Notes: generated by a model from the sequence alone, not told the origin. A stretch of 64,000 bases of DNA from Cryptomeria japonica (GCF_030272615.1 NC_081405.1:308364014-308428013); one strand, 5' to 3'. Counted from the stretch's first letter, positions 48,131-60,335 are shown. Numbers and translations are program-made.

Positions 48131-51100
48131 ATGGAATCATCATCTAAGAAAGTAGAGAGACTTTTGATTACTGCTCAACCTATGGAGTCTATGGAATTAG
48201 GCTAAATAGTATCATACAATGCATTATCTCAAGTTCTTGATGGTGTTATGATCAAAGGTGATTTATCCAGTTACACTGACTGTAAAATTAAGGATTTAGG
48301 ATCACTATCAATTTATTTTCAACCGAAATCCTTGTGTGATAAAAGCGAAAAAATCAAACCCGAGTTCATTAGGGTTTATGAAAAGGGTTTTCATAATGCG
48401 GCATATTTCCTTGAATACTTTGAAGAAGAACATGTTAGGATAATTCTTAGTCGTGTGCATGGAAAAAATATGTATCTTGATAGGTCGCACACAATCACGA
48501 AGGAAGCAATTCATGTAGTGACTGGTTTTTGGCAAATCGGTGAAGTTCCAAAACTGAGGAAAATTTCAAAAGAGACTGTGATTGCACTAACTCAGACCAC
48601 CTCTGACGGTCGTGCGTTTTCAGTCAACAACATTAAAGACCCAGTAGTTAGACTTTCAACTACGGTCATTGGTTATATGATATTTTATTCCAACAGGATG
48701 AACAATGTGCCATCTGTTGTTGTGCATGCAGCTTATAGGATGATTGCTGAGAATGCAAATTATGACCTATGCAAGGCTATAAGGAGCCAATTTATGTTGA
48801 ACCTACAATCAATTAAGAAAGATAGCAGTCAAAGGTTCAAATATGGTCAACTATTGATTGGTATATTCTTCTATTTTCAAAATTTCCTACCGAGAATTGG
48901 TGACATTCAATGGTCAAAGGACTTACCGGTAATAGCTCAAATCAAGAACAACATTAAGGCTATAAAGAACAAATTTTCTGCTGCTATAAACAGATATTTT
49001 AATGATTTCCAAAAGAATATGAGCATGAGGTTAAGGCTACCTAAAGATGTAGTGAAACACTATGCAAAAGACATCTGTTTCATAGTTACCACAGACTTTT
49101 GTCTTATGGAGGCCGTAGAACCCAAGAAAGATGAGATAGATGGAATGAGTTATGAAGTCAACTATGACTTATTAATCGGATTTGCCAACAACCTTTTGGC
49201 ATCTCCCAAGGATAAGAAGAAGAAAAGAGTGGGAACTTATGAGGAAAGAAATGCACCTGCTGAACCTAGTACTGCCAAAGAGAAGAAGAAGAAAGTTGAG
49301 CAAGTACATTCAGTGACTACCGGTATAAGGGTGACAAGAAGTGTTCAAGTAAAAAAGGAACTGACAACCAAAGTATATGCTAAGAAGCAAACTGCAATGA
49401 AGAAGAGAGGTAGGCAACTCATTTTTCAAGTAGAATCTGAGGACACCGACACTGAAGAGGAACCAAAGAAGATGAAAGCAACTAGTAAGAAAGCCAAACC
49501 AGTAGGAGATACTTCAAAGAAAAGTATTCCTATTAATGTTTTATCTTACAAGCTTATGACTAATTTTGAGAAGACATTGAAAACATTAGGGAGGAAAAGG
49601 TTTGATAATGTGAAAGAATATTATGATTCATTTAGTGATGAATGAAAGCAATAAATTATTCAAGAGGTAATCAAATACTTGTGTCAATACAATCGATGGC
49701 CTCATGATATTGAAAAGGATATTTCTAATTCTTTGTATTCTATTGTTTCAAATAAGTGGAAAATGGCCGTTGGACATGATCAAGAAATTATTGATAGTAT
49801 TTTCATTCAATATTTTCTTGAATTATCTAGAGATGAATTATTAGCATTGCTTGATAATTTTAAAGGACAATTTTATTCTAAGGCAAGAAGATTGAAGTTA
49901 TTGAGTGGAAAGGTTCAATATGTTGAAGTTGAAACTCATCAAATGGCTAGAAATATTCAAAGGATGCATGAGCAAATGAAGTCTCATAAAACTAATAAAA
50001 TAGAGACTGAAGCTCAACCAGAGTTAGATGAAGAAGAGATTGTTACACCAGATATTGTCTATCCTATCAAGCATAAGGATGACACTACTTCTCTACTGGT
50101 TATCTTTGTAGATGATGATAATAAAATCTAGAACACAATTGATACAACTGGTAATATCATTGAACCAGTTATGGAACCTTTATAACAACTAGTCATTACT
50201 ATTACACGGGAAGCAGCTAACGCACCGATCATTGAACAAAGTGTAGATATTCATCCACCACCAGAAAAAGAACACCAAGTGGAAAATCAATTGCCACCAG
50301 TTACAACAGATACACAAGAGAAACAAACAAAGGAAAACATAGAGAAAGAGAAATTGGAGAAAGAGGATGAAGTGAAGGAAATTGAATAGAAAAAGGAGGA
50401 GGTGAAAGAGAAAATAGAGGAGAAGATAGCAGAGAAAATAGATGAAAAGGAAAAATCAAAGATAAAGCAGCAAATTGCTGATGAGGATGACTCAATAGGC
50501 ATCAAAGGGCCTATAGATGTAGATAATATGAGTGCATTTGAACTCAGGGAGATTGCAACAGTGATGCAATCTAGACCTCAAAAGAAAAGATTGAAAGAGG
50601 AGAGGAAAGAAGCTGAAACAATTCAAACTTCCATTGAGATTTTATCAAGTCTTCTACCAGAAACTAACATTGGAAATTTGTCAACTCCTATTGGCAAGCT
50701 TGGCCAGTAGGTTGGTGATGCTTATGACCATTTGAAGTGTCTTAAAGAAGCTGCTCAGACTTTAGTTGAGAAAAATTACAGAAAGAAGAGAGGAGAGCAA
50801 ATAATGAAAGATATTGATACAGGGAAGATTGCTTTATCCCTGAATAAAGATCTTTTGAAGGCTGCTATTGAAACTGGAGGGAGGATACTAGCCTATACAT
50901 CTAACATTTCATTTTTCTATACTGATTTGATTAAGAGGTGAGAAGAGACAAAACAGGAATTGGAAAGGATATGTATTGCCTACATACCTTTGTATAGGAT
51001 TCAACCTTAGCATTTGGCAAATTAGTTGATGATTTGCAAAATCAGTTAGCTGTCTATGATTATGAATAGGCTAAGAGACTTTGATCCTTGAAAGAACTAA

Positions 51101-51333
51101 AGAACCATTTGAGACCTAAAGTGGACATCTTACAATGGGTGTACAAGGATGCAGAAGTAGTTTTGACAACTCTAGAAATGAGCACAGTGGATGCAATGGA
51201 AGAATTCAATGCATAGGTTATGACAACCATTGAGATCACTAAAATGTTATTAGAAACATGGGATAATGATTTTACTGAGATGAAGATTACTTTCAATGAC
51301 ATTTTCTTGCAAATTGTTGTGAACACTCCTTGA
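48131..51333 (+). pseudogene. LTR-A ORF2: long accessory ORF with VTGF module, basic middle and coiled coil
   Basis: Starts MESSSKKVERLL. One frame runs to about 50941 with stops at 48203, 49643, 50129, 50387 and 50708, then shifts one frame and continues to a TGA at 51331-51333, about 1,070 codons in all. The longest unbroken piece is 465 codons (48248-49645). N-terminal module: YFLEYFEEEHVRIILSRVHG, TKEAIHVVTGFWQIGEVPK and VIGYMIFYSNRMNNVPS. Middle: Lys-rich tracts (KDKKKKRVG, EKKKKVEQ), possibly nuclear signals. C-terminal: long Glu/Lys helix (about 50330-50470), then KSLKELKNHLRPKV. I do not recognise a named family. It may belong with the 'putative plant transposon protein' type domains. 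No enzyme motif is seen. Confidence 0.68.
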
Positions 51334-51573
51334 AAAGACACTTATATTTTTGTATATGTAGTTTTTGATGCAACTTTTGATATAATATATATGTATTTTA
51401 CTTTTCAATTTGGCATTGTTGTCAAAGGAGGAGTAGAAATATGTATGTGTTGTGAAAATTTCTATGTACTATTAAGGGGGAGTAGAAATATGTTTGTACA
51501 ATTTTTGTAAGCACACTTAGTTGTAAAGTTGTAAAAAAATTTAAGTGTTGCCATCAATGCCAAAGGGGGAGAT

Positions 51574-52699
51574 TGTTGGCTTGATGATGATTGTAATAGA
51601 TGAATTCATGTGTTGTCATTGATGGCACATGTATACACACACATATTTTCACATTGTCATAGTCATCTTTGTTAAGACAAACCGGTATTACTCCTCTCTT
51701 TGTATTGCAAAACTGGTATTATATGTGTAGTTAAGTTTAATCAATTTTGAGGGTGTCTAACCGGTATATGTAGACAACCAGTATATGCAGGAATGGCATG
51801 ACACTAGCTTGGCGATCATCAAAGAGGAAATTGGAGGACATCGGTTTATAAGTTGGAAGAGGTTAACTCTTAACTGGTATCAGTGTTCCAACCGGTTTCA
51901 CTGATTGTGTGATGAGTTATCACCGGTCGTGGTGAGTTATCATTAACCGACAGATTTGGCAGCAATGTGTGATGTGTTATGTTGGATTGTCTAGATACAC
52001 TACACCTAGGAAATTGTGATATGATTCCTGAGCTGACATGAAATCTAATGTCTATATAATGACATTGTGATGAACTATTTTTATGATGCGAGATAGAAGT
52101 GTTAAGTTGTTGTGATTTACTGAAGGTGTTGCAGAGTATGTCAGTGATGCAATTTTGAGTGAGAAGAAGAAGATCTATTCAAGCAAGTTGCGCTACTTCT
52201 AGATCACACCACCTATTGTTTTCTAATCAATACAATAGTCAAATCCCCTAACCGGGTAATCTCTAACAAGCTTCATTGTACAAATCCTCTAACCAGGTGA
52301 TCCATTAGTTTAGGTTTAAAATCCTCTACCGAGGTTACTCTTAATAGGGTACTACCTTTAATAGGGTATAGCTCCTAAAAGGGCTTTGTGATCTTTAATA
52401 GGATTCGCTCCTAGCAGATAACTTTTGTAGACCTTAACTCATCATTTACCTATTACTACATATAGGTAACTTGTGAGTCCCATCTCACCATGGTTTTTCC
52501 CAGTTGGGTTTTCCACATATAAACACTTGTGTTATGGTGGATGTTTTACTTTTTGTAGATTCTTTAATGTCATTTTGGATTGCATGCATTGTATTTAGTA
52601 AGCTGGTTAACTGTCTTTACTGGTCAATGTTTCAAGTGGTATTTTTTTTTGCTGTCAGTGATTCATGCCCCCCCCTCTTAGTGCTTTATAAGTCTATCA
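51574..52699 (+). repeat. LTR-A 3' LTR
   Basis: 1,126 bp, preceded by the polypurine tract and followed by target-site copy GTCTC at 52700-52704. Confidence 0.95.
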
Positions 52700-52704
52700 G
52701 TCTC

Positions 52705-53473
52705 TTAGATGCAAAACAATACAAACACATGAGGTTTCTTTTGTAATCAATGTCTATGATGCAACTCAAACAATGTAGAAAAAGGAATTATGGTCTCAAT
52801 TGTTAGTTAGTCTTGAAGGTATCGAAGGGGAAAGAGTATTTTTTGCAAGGGATTTTAATGCCACTAGAAACAATCAAGAGAAGCTAGGTGGATTCAGGAA
52901 AATTACAATGGTTCAAATTGACTTCCAATACTTCATAGATATCAATAATCTTAAGGGATCTATCCATGGACTAATCGAAGGAAAGGTTTTACCAATATAA
53001 TAGAAAGGTTAGATATGTTTATGATGGTTGGTAATCAAGATAGCCTAATGCAATTTTATGAAGTCTATGTGCTTCCTCTCACTGGTTCTGACCATTTCCC
53101 CTATCGAATTGACTTTAGTTGAAAATAAACTTTTTACTAGAATTCTATTCAAATTTGAAAACATGTGTCTAAGAGATCCAAACATGGAAAACCTGATTGC
53201 AAAATGGTTGAAGGAGGCCAACTACAAAGATTATACACAAATGTTCCAACTCAATAGCAAGGTAAAGTATGTTAAGGTAAAATTGAAAGAATGGAATAAA
53301 AGTCAATTGAAGAATATTTTCCAAGAAAATCTGAGAGTAGAAAAAGAATTAGCTACTCTTAATGAGAAAATCATTAATGAAGGCATGAGATCAATGGAAA
53401 GTGAGAGAGAAAAACTTTTAAAGGAAGATTTTTTTGAAATATTAATAAGTGAACAATGCTTTTGGAGATATAA
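52705..53473 (+). pseudogene. LINE-4 endonuclease C-terminal part and linker
   Basis: Continues the domain interrupted by LTR-A: VSFVINVYDATQT, then ARDFNATRNNQEKLGGFRK (about 52850-52905), equivalent to the GGDFNA...EKLGG signature; the two residues before DFNA are changed from GG to AR. A helical stretch follows (MENLIAKWLKEANYKDYTQM, EKELATLNEKI). The frame reaches SEQCFWRY at 53447-53470 and is cut by LTR-B; it resumes at 56327. Confidence 0.85.
53469..53473. other. LTR-B target-site duplication, left
   Basis: TATAA, identical to 56322-56326. Confidence 0.9.
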
Positions 53474-53842
53474 TGTTAGAGTATTCGGGTATTTACTTGA
53501 TTAATTAAACATTCTTTGTTTAATTATTTAAGTTCCCTTTATCTCTTTTACATTTAAGCTAACTTTAGGTGCATATAATTAATTGTTTTAATTAATTATT
53601 ATGTGCAAACCTAGGTTTTCCCTTTTTAGGGTTTCTTGACCTATTAAAGGTTGAGTTATTTCTTTTCATTGTAAGAATCACATTACATATTTTTGTGAAT
53701 ATTGAGCTCTCTCCTTTTGAGCATATTCTCTGTGTTTTGTATGTTCTTCAGATTTTGCTTCATTGCTTCTCCTTGTAACAGGTTATTCGGCTTGCAGAAG
53801 ATCTTCAGGCTCCTGTGGTGTTGTATTTTCTCAACTCCTATA
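53474..53842 (+). repeat. LTR-B 5' LTR
   Basis: 369 bp. Contains ATTAATTGTTTTAATTAAT-type AT palindromes and a TTTTTAGGGTTTC block. Confidence 0.94.
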
Positions 53843-53854
53843 TAGTATCAGAGC

Positions 53855-55940
53855 TCAAATCTGCAGCTGCCTGTTCTTGTTTTGAGAATTTTTGCTTTGG
53901 AAGCAGATCTGGGGTTTCAGGAATTTTTTTGTGTACCTAGGGTTTGAGCTTTTTTTTTTTCTGAGCACTTTGGGCCTAAACGGACCTCACCATCATGCTC
54001 AAAAGGCCCAAAAACCCCTATGGTCATGTAAAATTCAACCTATTTTGGTTCCTGAGCCTTTGGGAGCAATTTTTTCCTCAGATCCAGGGTGTACGACCCT
54101 GGCACGCAGATCGAGAAAAAAATTTCAAAAAAAAAAAAAAATTTGCCTTTTTATGGCATGCAGGCTGAAATATTTTGTGGAAAAGTTTTTTGGGGCCCCC
54201 ACGGTACCGTACCGTGGGGCCCCTGCGTTGTTGCAGGCTGTCAGTACGGCCCTGCCGCTGCCTGCCCTCAGGCCTTGTGCCACCTTTTATCGGCGCTTCC
54301 GCCGACCGCTGCATGTCGCCGCTCCGGCCCTCGCCGGCCAGCTCTTGCCACCGGTCACGCTCCGTCTCTCGCCGTCCATGAGTCTCTCGCCGTCCGCTTC
54401 GTCTCTCGTTGGCATTTTTTCCTTGCTTCGGCCGACGCTCCGACCACCGCTCCCACACCGCCAGTGAGCCACCACCGCCCGGGCTGCGCCTCTTCTACTG
54501 CACCGCTCCGCCTCTGCACCACCTGCACCCCGCCCGAGCGCCGCTCCGCCTCTGTGCCACTTGCGCCCGGCCCGAGCACCACCTCCACCCGGCCCGAGCC
54601 CCACCTCCGCTCGGAGCACAACCAGTCCCTCCTCTCTAGTCTTTTTGAGAGGGGGTTTGTTTTTTGGGCCTAGATCGTGCATCCGGAGTCAGATTTTGGC
54701 GAACAAATAGGCGTTGGAAAGGTGATTCCGAGCCGGACCTCATGGTGGTAGACTTTTTCTTGGATCTACTGTTTTACTATGTTTTTTTACCAGTCAAAGT
54801 CGGGCTTATTTTTTGCACTTTCGGGGCCATAGAATGGGCAAACGAACTCCATTTTTCGAGAACAAATAGGCGTCGGAAAGCTGGTTCCAAGGCCGACCTC
54901 ATGGTGTTGGTAATTTATTCCAATTTTTCTGTTTGACTGTGTTTTTTTACAGTCAAAGTGAGGCCTCTTTTTTGCACTCCGGGAGACGTAGAATGAGCAT
55001 TCGACCTCCGTTTTTCGAAAACTTTATATTTTCGGAAAGCATATTATGTGTACTTTCCAAAAATATGAGTTTTTTTTCCAGATTCTTCTCCATGCATATT
55101 TTATTCAGTTTTTTTCTTTTTAGCACTCTAGTGGATATCATGGTTGTTTCAGGTCCTGGGATCTCTTTTCTGAGTAGGGTGTCTCTGTTTTGATTCTCGT
55201 TTGTATTTCTAGTCTTCTTATCATTGTAGCTTGTAATTATGCAAACGCACCGAGATAAAGTGCCATCATGCATTGTTTACTTGGAATCTTGCATATCTTG
55301 TGTCTTGTTGTACATGCACTGTTGATCAAGTGCCATGAGGGGGTTGATGTTTGCCTTTGTTTGCCATCTTCCTTTGTCAAGTGAGTGTTCTTTCCACGAC
55401 ATTCACCTCATGATGATGTGTCTCAGCACCTTTGATGTTCTTGGTTCTTCGTCATGCAGTTATTTTTGGTTGTCCTTTTCAGTGTTCTTGTCCCTCTCCC
55501 ACTTTCGCATTATGGGGAGGTTTATCCTGTTGGTTCTATTGCTTCCATGGTTTGATTGATCAGCTCTTCAGGCTTTGTTTTTTCATGCCATCTATATCTT
55601 CGATTTCAATTGTTTTGCCTTGTTTGCCTCCTGATTCGAGTAGTTTCATTTGAGGGCACTCATGCAGATTACAGTCTTCTCTACCTGGTCATGTTCTAGT
55701 TCGGTGGATGTTCTTCAGATCAGCAGTTATTCTTCGACAGAGTTTGCAGGGTCTTCATGCTTCAATGATATTCTTTTCCATCTCTTTTTGGAGTAGAGTT
55801 TTGTTCCCACGTGGTTTTCTCTATTTCTCCAGTTCATAGAGATTTCATTGTATTTGGGTACCTGATCAGGCCTTGTTGCCGGGACCCATCTTTATTGCTT
55901 TCAGTAGCTATTCTAGGTTTTAGCTTCTCCCTAAGTCTAG
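53855..55940 (+). other. LTR-B interior: GC-rich block and 160-bp repeat, no assignable protein
   Basis: 54185-54640 is sharply GC-rich against an AT-rich window, with repeated CCCGAGC, GCTCCGCCTC and CACCTGCACCC words. It is open in several frames on both strands, as GC-rich DNA often is. From about 54680 to 55045 a unit of about 160 bp recurs two to three times (AACAAATAGGCG at 54702 and 54861; TTTTTCGA at 54852 and 55011; GACCTCATGGTG at two places). The remainder is T-rich leader-like sequence. No gag-like or enzyme motif is visible. Confidence 0.6.
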
Positions 55941-55952
55941 CTTAAGGGGGGG

Positions 55953-56321
55953 TATTAGAGTATTCGGGTATTTACTTGATTAATTAAACATTCTTTGTTT
56001 AATTATTTAAGTTCCCTTTATCTCTTTTACATTTAAGCTAACTTTAGGTGCATATAATTAATTGTTTTAATTAATTATTATGTGCAAACCTAGGTTTTCC
56101 CTTTTTAGGGTTTCTTGACCTATTAAAGGTTGAGTTCTTTCTTTTCATTGTAAGAATCACATTACATATTTTTGTGAATATTGAGCTCTCTCTTTTTGAG
56201 CATATTCTCTGTGTTTTGTATGTTCTTCAGATTTTGCTTCATTGCTTCTCCTTGTAACAGGTTATTCGGCTTGCAGAAGATCTTCAAGCTCCTATGGTGT
56301 TGTATTTTCTCAACTCCTATA
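55953..56321 (+). repeat. LTR-B 3' LTR
   Basis: 369 bp copy, followed by TATAA at 56322-56326. Confidence 0.94.
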
Positions 56322-57990
56322 TATAAATCTAGGGAGGTTTGGCTTCAAGAGGGAGATAGAAATAAATAAAAAAATCCTCTCTAGCAAAGAAGGAAAGAAG
56401 TATAATCATGAAAATTAATAGAGAAGATGAGTCCAAAACATAATCTTTGGAGGAAGTCAACTAGGAGGCAACAAGATACCTTGAAACAATATTAAATAAA
56501 GATTCACCTTTAAATAGAAAAAGAGAGGAAGGAATTTTTTGAAGCAATTCACAAAATTATATCAGACCATCAGAATTATGAGCTTTTCAAGAAGATAACA
56601 ATTGAGGAGGTTAAAAATGCAATATTTCAGATAAACCCTAATAAGGCCCCTGGTCTGGATGGCTTTCTAGCTATTTTTTCCCAATGCTTCTAGGAGATTA
56701 TAGGAAAGGATATTTACAAGACGATGGATAAGTCAAGGAAAAGGAAGATGGTCCTAAGAGCAATTAACCTTACTTTCCTGGTTTTGATCCCAAAGAAGAA
56801 GATGGAAAATTTAATGAATTACTTTAGACCAATAGCCCTATGCAATACTACATACTATAAAATAATCTTTAAAATTATTGCAAATGGGATCAAAATAGTT
56901 TTAATCTTTTTAATATCAAAAGAACAAAGCACCTTTGCTCCTAGGAGATTGATTGTGGAAAGTATATAATAATAGCCCATTAAGTGATCCATTCTCCAAG
57001 GAAAACAAAACAAGCATAATTGATCATCAAATTAGACATTATGAAAGCTTACGACACAATGGATAGAGAATTTCTAAAATATATTTTATGTAAATTTGGC
57101 TTTTGAATGGAATAGATAACATGGATTGATAGTTGTATCTCATCCTCACCTTTCTCTGTATTAATGAATGGATGGGTTCATGGTTTCTTCAGTTCTACTA
57201 GAGGAATAACGAAATGAGATCTAATTTATCCTTTCCTCTTTATAATAATGGCTAAAGCTTTGGGAAGACGTATAAATAAGAGTAGAGAGGAAGCATAATG
57301 GAATGGAATTAAAGTAGCTGTAGGCTTGAACTCAGTAACTCATCAACATTTTTTACATGATACTGTGTTGTTTGGTCAATCGAATAGGAAAGAAGCAAGA
57401 AGAATCAAATCTATTCTCACTAGATAATGTGATGCATCTGGTCAAAAAAATAAATTGGACCAAATCAAAGGTGTTTTTTTCTCAATACTCAACTGAGTCT
57501 TCAGAGGGTTTAGCTAGGATTTAAAGCTTGAAAGTGGCTAATTTTCCAGGAAAATTCTTAAGCACCCCACTTTTTTAAGGGAATTAAAAAGAATATTGGG
57601 AGAATTTAGTTTCAAGATATGTGGAGAAGATGGGTTCCTAGAAAGGTAAATGTCTTTCTTCTATAGGAAGATTGCTAATGATCAAATCAGTCATCTCTAC
57701 GTTCCTTGTTTATTCCATGTCTTGTTTAAAATTTCCCAATGGAGTTGGGGAAAAATCCAGTAAGATAATGATAACATTTTTTCTGGAATGGAATTACTGA
57801 TCAAAACAAAGTGCCTTTATCAGCTTGGGAAAAGATTTGTAAACCAAAAAGGGCCAGTGGAGATTGTTTGAGACAACTGGCATTAGTAAATTTAGTGATG
57901 GGAGCAAAGATAACATGGAATCTTTATTTGAATGGTGATAAAAATGGGTTAAAATCCTAAGAACAAAGTAGCTAAATAGTAATAATCCAA
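56322..57990 (+). pseudogene. LINE-4 reverse transcriptase
   Basis: Resumes as YKSREVWLQEGDRN (56325 on), the usual text before L1 RT. RT motifs across 56630-57500: NKAPGLDGFL, LTFLVLIPKKK, NYFRPIALCNTTYYKIIFKI, KLDIMKAYDTMDREFLKYIL and LHDTVLFGQ. The last replaces the family FADDxLLF with one catalytic Asp missing, so the enzyme is dead. KINWTKSKVFFSQYS follows. Many stops and frameshifts. The target copy TATAA of LTR-B overlaps its first bases. Confidence 0.88.
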
Positions 57991-59290
57991 TCAATATTCT
58001 AAAAATTAGTTATCCCTCTAGGGGTTCAATAGTTTGGAACTACATATTGGAAACTAGGATATCATAACAAGGCATGTAACATGGGAGATAGGAAGTGGTG
58101 AATAGGCCTCCTTTTGGGCAGATTCTTGGAATAATTATAAAACTTTAGAAAAATTTCCAGATCTGGAGGACATAAGAAGAGAAAATCTATTGAAGTGGGG
58201 GACAAAAGTGAAAGATTATGGGACAATAATAAAAAAAATGGAATTAGGAGCTGGCAATGGAAACCTCTGGATAATTTCCAAGCTCCAAGATTACAAAAGA
58301 AAATCCTATCAGATCTTTTAAAATAGAGATGGCTGATTCCCTCTAATGAACCAAATAGGATTAAAGAGCATGGTTCAAAATCAAGAGCTTACAATGTAAG
58401 TTTAGGTTATAGAATAAAAGAGATGGCCATAGTGAAAGATGATTGGCCATGTAAGCTATTGTGGATTAAACATTGCCTCCCTAAAGCCGGGGCCTTTGCT
58501 TGGATAGCAATACAAGGGAAGGCGCTCATTGAGGATTGCTTGGAAAAAATGAGAATTTAGGGAGCAATAAGATGTGTCCTCTACAAAATAAATGAGTAAT
58601 TTATACATCATATATATCTATACTTCTCATACTAAGGGAAATGTTGCAATTCATTTTTGGATAAGTTAGATTTCTATTGTCTCAAACCTCAACATCTTCT
58701 TACTTGGTTTAAAATTTGGAGTAGAATGGGGAAGAAAGGCCTCTTTGAAAGTCTATGATAGGTTACTCCCCTCAGTTGTAATTTGGGAAATTTGGAAAGA
58801 AAGAAATAGGAGAATCTTTCAAGATAAGGAAATTCCAGTAAAAAATTTATATAAGAAAATGGAGGAACAAGTGGTGGAACTTGTAAATATAGAAGCTAGA
58901 GAATTATTTGTAGTCAATGGGATAACTTTATGATCAAAAAACATAAGGGCTTATCTATTCCTAAAAACTATCAAGAAGGAAGAATCAAAAACTGAAAAAG
59001 CTAGGAGAGAGAATACTAAATGGACCGATCCACAAGTAGGTTTGATTAAAATCAATTTTGATGGGGTAACAAGAGGTAACCTAGCTATAGGGGGTATAGG
59101 GTGTATTGCTAGGGATGATGGAAGAAACATAATTGCGCAGGATTCAAAGTTTTTAGGAATGAAAACTAATAATCACTCCTTCATGCCCATTATAATCAGA
59201 ACCAATGAAAATTTGAATTTTAAAACTTATCATTAATGTTTGATGGGACTATAAGGTTGGTGGGTGGAGGTATAATAAGTGATGGGATGA
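57991..59290 (+). pseudogene. LINE-4 zf-RVT-like region and RNase H
   Basis: About 58450-58560 reads CKLLWIKHCLPKAGAFAWIA, typical of the zinc-binding region after L1 RT, though its Cys/His residues are mostly lost. IWEIWKERNRRIFQDKEI at about 58781-58835 leads to RNase H: IKINFDGVTRGNLAIGGIGC (about 59045-59104) and IARDDGRNIIAQDS. The C-terminal half of RNase H is not recognisable after about 59240. Confidence 0.8.
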
Positions 59291-59883
59291 TAGATAAGGG
59301 CATATAGTTTTAAACTGATCCATAGATATCAGATAGCCAAATCATTATAATTTGTGCCCAAGTTTGTTTTGTTCAATTTAGTTTTTTATCGAATTACCTT
59401 ATCAGAGTGAGTTAGAAAAAGGTATTCAACATAGTCAATTTGGCAGCAGGTGGAGATAGTGCTTAATTTGGAGGCGATAATATGGGTAAAAGCCACTCAA
59501 AATCATCATCAATTGAGTTGACCTCCTCAAAACTCAATCAATCAAAATCATGATGGAAAGGTTATTAATCTCCAACTTTGATATGAGATGACAGATTGAC
59601 ATTTTGGAATTGATGTGATTCTTTAAGATGGATTTGAAGAGGATTAAATTATAGAAAGGGACAACTGAACTTTCCAGAAAGAAATTGCTACAAACAAATA
59701 ACGTGGTCTATTTAATAGCCCAAAATTATCTGCCCAATGGAGACTCTGAACCGTCTACTTGCTAACAAGAGGCAAATCACATTTTTAGGATAAACCACGA
59801 ATAAGAGGTTAAATACCACTTTGAGATACAAACACCTCTTAGTAGTATATGTGGTCAAATCCTTACTAGGTGAGGAGTTCATC

Positions 59884-60335
59884 ATGGCAAATCAAAGGTA
59901 TCGGGTTAATATAGATATTTTGTCAATATTTTTAACTTTAACATTAGATAGGGGATTAAGCAAAAAAATGGCTAGAAACCTATGCAAAGCAATTTTAAAA
60001 GCTTAGGTTATGGGTGGTATGGAGGATGTATTGAGGAATTGTTAGGATTTTTAGATTCCTCTACCTAAGGATTTTGATAAAAAGGAGGAGGAAGTTCCAA
60101 AATTACCAATAATCCTTTTGGATGATGAAATCAAATATCAAAACTACAAGGAGACAACAATTCGAAGTCTAAATTTTCTTTTGAATTGGGCAAACATTGT
60201 TGTCAATCCAGCATCCGACTATATTTTCAAATTCGTCTAGATGGACGGCCTGGAGGAGTAGACTCAAGGAATCAACATGGAAAGAGAAGTCCCTATGGAT
60301 AAAAAAAAAATGAATTGTGATTCTGAAGGTTAAAA
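59884..60335 (+). pseudogene. small ORF downstream of LINE-4 RNase H, unassigned
   Basis: Starts MANQRYRVNIDILSIFLTLT and continues across stops at 60004, 60043 and 60052 with PLPKDFDKKEEEVPKLP and ETTIRSLNFLLNWANIV. It occupies the same position as the third ORFs of LINE-1 and LINE-2 (between RNase H and tail), but I see no sequence similarity to their VTGL module. It could be a separate accessory ORF or non-coding 3' sequence. Confidence 0.35.

Larger units (their letters stand above)
45164..52699 (+). mobile_element. LTR-A: large non-autonomous LTR element with gag-like ORF1 and long ORF2
   Basis: 5' LTR 45164-46283 and 3' LTR 51574-52699, both starting TGTTGGCTTGATGATGATTG and ending with CTATCA. 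The PBS is TGGTATCAGAGC (46286-46297), the polypurine tract CAAAGGGGGAGAT (51561-51573) and the target duplication GTCTC on both sides. The LTRs differ by very roughly 8-10% with indels. The internal 5.3 kb has two coding regions but no protease, integrase, RT or RNase H, so this is a large non-autonomous derivative. Confidence 0.95.
53474..56321 (+). mobile_element. LTR-B: short young non-autonomous LTR element with GC-rich interior
   Basis: 5' LTR 53474-53842 and 3' LTR 55953-56321, both 369 bp, with five differences by eye (about 1.4%). The 5' copy begins TGTTAGAG and the 3' copy TATTAGAG; both end CTCCTATA. The PBS is TAGTATCAGAGC (53843-53854), one base from the usual TGGTATCAGAGC. The polypurine tract is CTTAAGGGGGGG (55941-55952). 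Target duplication TATAA on both sides. The interior of 2.1 kb has no gag, protease or pol. Confidence 0.94.

Noticed and set aside
54078-54682. Several overlapping long ORFs on both strands, rich in Pro, Ala, Arg and Gly
   Set aside because: GC-rich DNA lacks stops by composition; the frames overlap on both strands and show no domain, so I do not call genes.
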